A DNA stretch of 64,000 nt, from positions 15,407,395 to 15,471,394 of the forward strand of contig OX336345.1 of assembly GCA_946902875.1 (NCBI GenBank), given 5' to 3'. A program made the position numbers and the translations under genes. Below are positions 57,900-64,000 of this stretch, in pieces (the stretch's first letter is position 1; each line of letters opens with the position of its first letter). This DNA is from Nematopogon swammerdamellus. Taxonomy: Eukaryota > Arthropoda > Insecta > Lepidoptera > Adelidae. Below the pieces are notes generated by a model, which was given only the letters and a program-made list of their open reading frames with translations, was not told where the DNA came from and made no database searches.

Positions 57900-58240
57900 T
57901 TTTGAGGGTTCCGTACGTCAAAAGAGGAAAGAACGCCACCCTTAAAGGATCACTCTTGTGTCCGTCTGTCCGTCTATTACACTTTATTTCTTCCGTATCT
58001 ACTGGACGAAAAAAGTTGAAATTTGTTACATTTATAGAGCTTGATGACCCAAAAACACGTATAGCGTAAATTAACGAATTTCGATTTTTGGGGTCAATTT
58101 GGGGAACAAATTAGAAAGTAAATTTTTTTTCTTGAAGTGCATCATGTGACCTATCAATGAAATCAATGAAAAGGACTCGCCTTTTATAATTTTAAAATGC
58201 ACAGTTTAAAAGATATTATAGAAAATACGTAAGAACGTGA
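57900..58240 (+). repeat. Dispersed repeat D copy
   Basis: GAGGGTTCCGTACGTCAAAA start, GTCCGTCTGTCCGTC, GCATCATGTGACCTATCAAT and GCACAGTTTAAAAGATATTA. The head resembles repeat B, so the two families may be related. Confidence 0.55.
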
Positions 58241-61093
58241 ATCTTAGATTTGAGCTATATCTTAGACGTTAAAAATTTAACCCGAATTGTTTTCCCTCTC
58301 ACGTCGCATTTCGACCTCTGAAGGTTTCGTAACCCCTTGTTTAATGTGTCGGGAGATTTTCTCCTGCTTCTATAACGAATTGTGGTTCTTTCGCTGTTAT
58401 TTCACCCGCCGCGCCGCCCGTGTGGGAGCACCTGCCGCGTACACGAATAGCGTAATATTAGAGAATAACCCTTCTAATGTAGACACAACCGACCTTTCTG
58501 AATGTAGTTTTTTATTTATTATGAGGAAAAGGCAGCGAAAGACGTGACTTATTACATAGAGCAGCTTGTCCTCTAACTATTTCAAATATAAATTATATAA
58601 TACATTCTACATTTAGGCGACCAAATAATAGAGAAAACACAGCTTTATCTGAAACAGAAAAAACACAAACAAACGAAGCGTGGCAATACTTACTGTAATA
58701 TGAATTTAAAATTTCATTGTATATGGAAAACAATGTGCCTACATAAACTAAAGAAGAATTTTAAACTATAGATTTTCTACAAGTTTTGTCTAATTTAAAA
58801 AAACGCATGCAAATAATTCGCTAAAGTAAATAAAACGTGGTAGATAGTATTTGAGGTAAGGCCTCTCGATGAAACAAAAATGACGGCGAAAATTTACCTG
58901 TAATTATATTTTTTACATTCGATAGTATTATGTAGCTTTGAACAAAAAGCACTTGTCCGACTCAGAAGAAACAATGGTTCACCCCATCACCCCGCGAATT
59001 AGAGTGCTGTTCACGATGAAGCTACCACGAACATATTAATTACCTCGTCTCGTCTACCTATTTACTTCACTGGAAATCCAAAGTTTGAAGCTACTGTGCC
59101 CTTGGGTCAAACATCCATTAACGCTGAAACAAGAGACGAACAGTTGTGCCAGCCGCTGGCTGAAATATAATGTAATGTAATCCAATGGCCACTTACTTGT
59201 TGTTTTCGTTTACCAAATTCAGACAACTATTCCGTTACTATTATATTATTTTTAAATATTAATTTTGCCCAACAACATTAGTCCAATTTCAAGCCGGACT
59301 GGCACCTCCTCGATGGTGAAATTGGCTGCGCCTGAAGCACCGATCTCTAACACAGCCTCAAAAAGGTAAGGCTCGCAAAGAGGTATACCTTTGCGAGCAT
59401 ACTATTTTTTTTTATAGCATATATGCTAGGTGAGTAGTATTCAACAAGTCGTAACAGCTTACGAAGGGATTAGGAGTGAGAAAATGTTTCAACAAAAATG
59501 ATCAAAAATATAAAAAGAGTAACAGGTAATGCGTGCAGTTATGTGGCAACACATACTGAGACACATGCAGGGGTATTCGTTTCCATAAACCTCCTATTAC
59601 CTACCCGTAACTCCTACCTATTACCTCTCGAAATTATATACAAATCTTTAGAACAATTTCATATCGGACGATATAATTGAAAACATCATTGATGCGTACA
59701 TTGTTATGTCTACACAAACGGGTCCCTAGTCCCGTTGAGCACAATATATACTTTTTTGTCGTTCCTGTGAAGAATTATCCTTCAACAAACTCGAAATAAA
59801 AAATATACCTTTGAAAACGAAAATATTGCTAATGGGAAAATATCGCTGACGACAAAATTACCTACGTAGTAACCTCAAGCCAGAGACCCAAGTTCGAATC
59901 CTGGCCGGGATGTATTTTTTCCAATGATTTTCGCAATGCATTTTTCTAATAAAAATATATATAAAGCGAGTATGTGCTTAGTACTAACATATAAACATAA
60001 AATATTACCAACGTAGTGTCAAATAGTCTAAAACTTTTCAATGTAATAAGATTATTGTGACAACAAGGGCTTTTTGTATTTGACTGACAACATTCATTCA
60101 GTTAGTTCTCGTGATGGCGAAAGCATAGTAATGTAATACCAACTGACAATCCAATAGCTACCAGTATCCATCCATAACACAGATTATTGTGTCTATGCAG
60201 ATTCAAGTCTAACCCTCCATGTCTATGCAGACAGTGAGATGTGGTTGGGCCGCTTTTAGCATATTAATGAATCTGAGATGAAGGGATTTAGTCTATTAGT
60301 CTCGATCGAAGCCGGCCCTTCTGTTGAGATGAGTTCCGCTCGACACGCCAAGTTTTGAAATCTAAAGGCATGCGTGCATTGGCGCATCTGGCTTTAGTCA
60401 ATTTGAAGCGACTTTTCTTGAAAGAGATGTTTGACACAAATACAAACCTAATTTGAGAAGGAGAATTACCCTCGGATTGTCTATGGTTCCACTAATCTTA
60501 ATGATTATCTCACGGATACAGAAGAAGAGAATTATCCATTTCACTAGATAGTCTTAATATTAGTGGAATCAGCGGATACTCCTCCTTCCCGCAATTGGGT
60601 TTCAGCATGTTTGAATGAATGATGAAATTAATTCATTTCAGGTACACTACCAGAGATTGACCTAATAGTTGTTTACACTACTGCACATATCTACTAGCTA
60701 AGCTACTACTGAGCGGACGTAAGTAACTACAAGGTACATTTTGCGTTGTTAATTGTGTTTATTTGAATAAAAAAAAATGTCTTTAATTTTGCGCGTGACG
60801 ATTAAATGTTATCAAAGCAGGAAATCGCTAACCATCGAAATGTAAAATTCCGGTAGCGTTGGCCACGGAACGGCCGCGGATGAGACGGTCCGAAGCTGAT
60901 TAGCATCCTCGGCCAGTATGGGGTCAATGTCGGGGCCGGGAGCGCGCCGTGCATACTAACCGCGGTCCACTCATTAAATTATCCTCTACTTGTAACTACA
61001 TCAGATTACTAACCTTCGTATGCCTCCAAATTGCTTAGACGATCCTTTTATAAAAATACAATGATTCATACATTTCGGGAGCTGCCGACCTCA
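58241..61093. other. Upstream region of the cuticle-type gene
   Basis: Unique AT-rich DNA except for the LINE UTR at 59268. A tRNA B-box-like AGTTCGAATCCTGGC sits at about 59890. A GC-rich unique block at 60840-60975, ~120-250 bp before the TATA box, is a candidate promoter-proximal regulatory region. Confidence 0.4.
59268..59348 (+). mobile_element. LINE 3' UTR fragment
   Basis: ACATTAGTCCAATTTCAAGC, CGGACTGGCACCTCCTCG and GAAATTGGCTGCGCCTGA match the UTR at about 24700-24760. Confidence 0.5.
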
Positions 61094-61133
61094 TATAAAA
61101 GCGGTTCGAATCGAGCGACCGATACCATTCAGT
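61094..61133 (+). promoter_or_regulatory. Core promoter of the cuticle-type gene
   Basis: TATAAAA at 61094-61100 and the arthropod initiator TCAGT at 61129-61133. Spacing (37 nt from first T to initiator A) is a few bases longer than usual. Predicted 5' leader is about 35 nt, which excludes the longer upstream-ATG reading. Confidence 0.55.
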
Positions 61134-61165
61134 TCACATCTAAGAACCTAGTAATCTCGTCCGCA

Positions 61166-61936
61166 ATGCAGTTCTCTATAGTGCTGTGTCTCCTCGCCGG
61201 CGCGGTCGTCTCGGCTGAGCCACCTCGCTTCGGAAGTGCGAGGTTCCGGTTCCAGCGCCAAGAGCTAGCGCTGTCCACCACGGAAGAGCCCACCACGGAG
61301 GCTTCCGGAGACGGGGCGTACCCTCCGGCGGTGAGCGCTCCTTACCCTCCATCCGGCTGGAAGCCTTCAGGGCAGGCGTTTACGCTGCCGGGTGAGCAAC
61401 CCGCCATCGATACAGCCGCCAAGCAGGACTCTGCCCCTACTGATAGCTACGGAGCACCGGCCAAGCAAAACTCCGCACCGTCCGACAGCTACGGAGCGCC
61501 GGCTAAGCAGGACTCCGCAACGTCCGACAGCTACGGAGCGCCGGCCAAGCAAGAGAGCGGACCTTACCAACCATCCGGCTGGAAACCTTCCGGACAGGCC
61601 TTCACCCTTCCGGCGAGGCAGGAGGCTCAAGCTCCCCCTGCTACCGGTTACGGTGCCCCAGACAGTTCGTATGGCACTCCAGACAGCGAATACGGTGCCC
61701 CCTCTACGGAGAGTGACGCAGCAACTACAGCCGGTGCGCCCACTGGCAATCCCCAGGCGGCCAATCAGAGAGTAGAAGTGCAGAGGAGTGAAGGGACTTA
61801 CTATCTCCTGCTGCCGAATGGACAGCTTCAGAAGGTAGAGTTCGCAACAGAGGAGGATCCCCGCAATATGGCGTACTCGGCCCGACTTCAATACCCCGTT
61901 AAGAATCAAGGGCCGTTATTTCTATTCAATCCCTGA
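61166..61936 (+). CDS. Secreted cuticle-type protein, Ser/Pro/Tyr/Gly-rich, single exon
   Basis: Encodes 256 aa. Residues 1-17 are a clear signal peptide (MQFSIVLCLLAGAVVSA, cleavage before EPP). The mature chain is low-complexity: PSGWKPSGQAFTLP occurs twice (62-75 and 136-149), SYGAPAKQ occurs three times with a 14-residue period (94, 108, 122), and YGAP/YGTP motifs follow at 162-179. The C-terminus is a more conserved-looking block (EGTYYLLLPNGQLQKVEF, 209-226). This layout resembles insect structural proteins grouped under DUF4794 or 'hypothetical cuticular protein' (recalled, not searched). No Rebers-Riddiford chitin-binding consensus is seen, so direct chitin binding is not supported. 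The ATG at 61166 is chosen over the upstream in-frame one at about 61061 because it begins the signal peptide and lies just downstream of TATA and initiator motifs. The gene has no intron within the CDS, unlike many cuticle genes. Role inferred: extracellular matrix or cuticle component. Confidence 0.85.
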   Translation: MQFSIVLCLLAGAVVSAEPPRFGSARFRFQRQELALSTTEEPTTEASGDGAYPPAVSAPYPPSGWKPSGQAFTLPGEQPAIDTAAKQDSAPTDSYGAPAKQNSAPSDSYGAPAKQDSATSDSYGAPAKQESGPYQPSGWKPSGQAFTLPARQEAQAPPATGYGAPDSSYGTPDSEYGAPSTESDAATTAGAPTGNPQAANQRVEVQRSEGTYYLLLPNGQLQKVEFATEEDPRNMAYSARLQYPVKNQGPLFLFNP

Positions 61937-63629
61937 ATACGACAATGTTTTTGATGCGTATGCATGTAAATAGATCTGCGGATAGATAATAGTTTACTTT
62001 TGTAATGCATGTACTTACTCGTCGCGAGTGCAGTGATAAATAAGTATTAGTAATTTGTGATTAGGTGGTGACTGATTCAATTAAAATTACTTTTACTGAA
62101 ATAACAATATTATTTATTTATACCTCCGTACAACTACATACATCAGAATGCGGTTGCAACTATTACTTTATTCAATGAACCGGTCTGTATTTAAACTAGA
62201 GACAAGTGAATAATGTCCAATTATTTTAGGTATCTAAGCATTGACCCGGAGAATTCCACAACCTGTGCAAACCATAACCTATTGTATTTTCCTCTATTTT
62301 ATACTGACCCGCTTCCACTTAATCCAAAAGAATAAAAGAGAGCGCGTGTCTCGCGCGGTGAATTAGTCTTAATTTTCACTTCTTCAAGTACCATTTCTCT
62401 TAATTTAGATTACCTTTGGGCTAGTGCGTGACTTTTCATTTGCGAAGCGAAATGTGAGTAATTCTCTGGGGACAAGGTTGAGATTCGCTTGCGGTCGTCG
62501 TGAGGCGTGTAGTGTTGGGAAGATGGGTTGAGTTTGTCCGGGTTCAGTGCTCGTAGTATCCGCGCTCCTTTATTTTCCCAGCGCGAGCGCCTCCTGAAAG
62601 GCGAGTCTCATTGAATAGCGCTCTCATTTCCCACCTCCGGTCCATTCAGAGGGTCATTATCGGCGCTTATTGTGACAATGGGCGTGCCCGGCCTCTCTTC
62701 TCCGATACACTTTTCATTGATGAATTAAATTTGAAAGCCCAGACGTCGACAAACGCTTTTGTTGCTATGCTCTTTGATATTGTTGCTGCCTTCTGGATGA
62801 ATAGTTGAAACATTTTTACCGGCCCATCGGCAGAGATTGTCGGATTAATAAATAATTGGAGAACAAAGACAGTTCGGAAAATTGTATTCAAAAAGAATGT
62901 GAAGCTACCTCGAATAGAGTTACATGCTAAGAGAATATATCTTTATTTCATTTCTCTTAGTACTTACTAAGTTAGGTACTTCACTGTGTGTTTCGTTCTC
63001 CGTTTTCAACCAGATTTTGGAGTTGTATTTTGAGTAATATTTCACATTGCTTCCCACTTAAAAAAAATTGGTTGTCTGTAAAGTCGGTTTATGGACGATA
63101 GTTTTACGTGATAACGTCATAAAGTGGTAAGACTACTTTCATACATATTCGGACCCTTGTTTCATGAATATTCTAAATTTGAAATCTTTTCCGACCGGCC
63201 AGATGCGCTTAATATATTATGGTACGAGTAACCTCCTTTCAATTTGTGCTACCCTGGTACTTTAGAACCAGAGTGATAAATGTGTACAAGCCGACGCTTG
63301 GGCCGATTGTGCCTCTCTATCGCTTGTTACGCGCTCTCGCTTGCACACACAGGCTCAGATGGAACGTGACACTTTTTCGTGCGTGCAGCCGGTGTTCATC
63401 AATTTATAAGACGTGACGTTATCACGTCAAAACTTAATAATAAAGTAATGGTAGATTTCCTCCTCGCTCAATAAGCTATATTCACAGCTTTCGAAACGTC
63501 AAAATTATGTTGCACGATAACTGCGGAAACTGCAGTCTCACCAGGCGACGTAACACATTATCCGTCGCCCGTTCCGAGCTGCCCAATCTGTGCAGATGTT
63601 TTTGCTTTTATTACCCAATTCGTTAAGTC
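61937..63629. other. Downstream of the cuticle-type gene, no gene seen
   Basis: Unique sequence without repeats; 62400-62900 is of balanced composition and could hold regulatory DNA. No exon is supported. Confidence 0.4.
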
Positions 63630-63731
63630 ATGTCGCTGACGCCTCTGCCTCCACCGCCTCCGCCTCCACCCCCGCCGGCAGCGCAGCGGGGGCGGCGGCC
63701 CCCCACGGTCACACAAGGGGGTGATGTTTGA
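63630..63731 (+). CDS. Short polyproline ORF, possible exon
   Basis: ATG followed by SLTPLP, a run of proline codons (mixed CCT/CCA/CCG/CCC, so not a simple DNA repeat), AAQRGRRPPTVTQGGDV and a stop: 33 aa. GC content is far above the surroundings. Could be a first exon or a GC-rich regulatory island; no splice partner is identifiable before the window ends. Confidence 0.2.
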   Translation: MSLTPLPPPPPPPPPPAAQRGRRPPTVTQGGDV

Positions 63732-64000
63732 CGGATGAACCTCATTCGCTTCTGCAATTTATTACTGTGCTACACGATAGGTGGTCTAATTCGGTGCTTT
63801 CTTGCAGCGACTAGTGAAGAGAGCCGAAATTGAAGGCGAAGAATTGACAAAATATACGTGTGCTAATAAAAAAAATTCTTACCCGCACTATTAGATAGAT
63901 CCGGCTTTTGAGACATTAAAATAATAAGAATACAATACATATAGTGAATATTTTCGCCTGCATGAGTTGTAATGAATGCTTTAATTAGTACAGTGGTTTA

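Noticed and set aside
61031..61165. N-terminal extension of the cuticle-type protein from an upstream in-frame start
   Set aside because: It would place the signal peptide internally and lies over the TATA box and initiator.
61367..61909. 180-codon ORF on the minus strand
   Set aside because: Exact shadow of the cuticle-type gene; caused by its GC-rich repetitive codons, with no independent signal.

Overview
This window is AT-rich eukaryotic nuclear DNA, almost certainly from a moth or butterfly. The evidence is spliced GT-AG genes, an intracellular-type insect carboxylesterase cluster, an insect cuticle-type protein gene, lepidopteran-style Helitron ends (a 3' end with the GAAGCCGCGGG core followed by CTAGT), tRNA-derived SINEs, RTE-type LINE tails and many short inverted-repeat elements. 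The species cannot be named from sequence alone. Genes are sparse: four are well supported, plus one retroelement ORF.

Layout. 1-6.2 kb: intergenic, with a 220-bp foldback element, a TA-flanked inverted-repeat element and LINE remnants. 6.2-10.1 kb: a 3.9-kb Helitron-like element that contains about 3.5 copies of a 255-bp unit followed by about 40 copies of a 68-bp minisatellite. 10.1-26 kb: repeat-dense, with SINEs in both orientations, inverted-repeat elements, RTE and other LINE 3' ends, and one 290-bp foldback. 26.3-29.1 kb: a Penelope-like retroelement with reverse transcriptase and GIY-YIG endonuclease domains, flanked by ~390-bp inverted arms. 29-34 kb: repeat debris.

34.4-46.8 kb: three tandem carboxylesterase genes, all on the minus strand. 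Each has three exons: 132 nt, about 1.32 kb and about 160 nt, with identical intron positions and phases. I call them A (34395-38455), B (40257-44038) and C (44705-46757). Each encodes 535-539 aa with a complete Ser-Glu-His triad, no signal peptide and no ER-retention tail, so they are probably cytosolic. B is a mosaic: its promoter and exon 1 match A, while most of exon 2 and exon 3 match C. Introns of A and B are swollen by inserted elements.

46.9-61 kb: mostly intergenic, with a hAT-like element that has an 8-bp target duplication, LINE/SINE fragments, a perfect short hairpin and unique non-repetitive stretches. 61.1-61.9 kb: a single-exon secreted cuticle-type protein gene on the plus strand. 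61.9-64 kb: no convincing gene, only a short polyproline ORF.

The genes do not form a pathway. The esterases are a detoxification/lipid-ester family cluster evolving by duplication and conversion, and the cuticle gene is independent. The most unusual structures are the minisatellite-bearing Helitron, the mosaic esterase B, and the Penelope-like element whose ORF 3' end lies inside an inverted arm.
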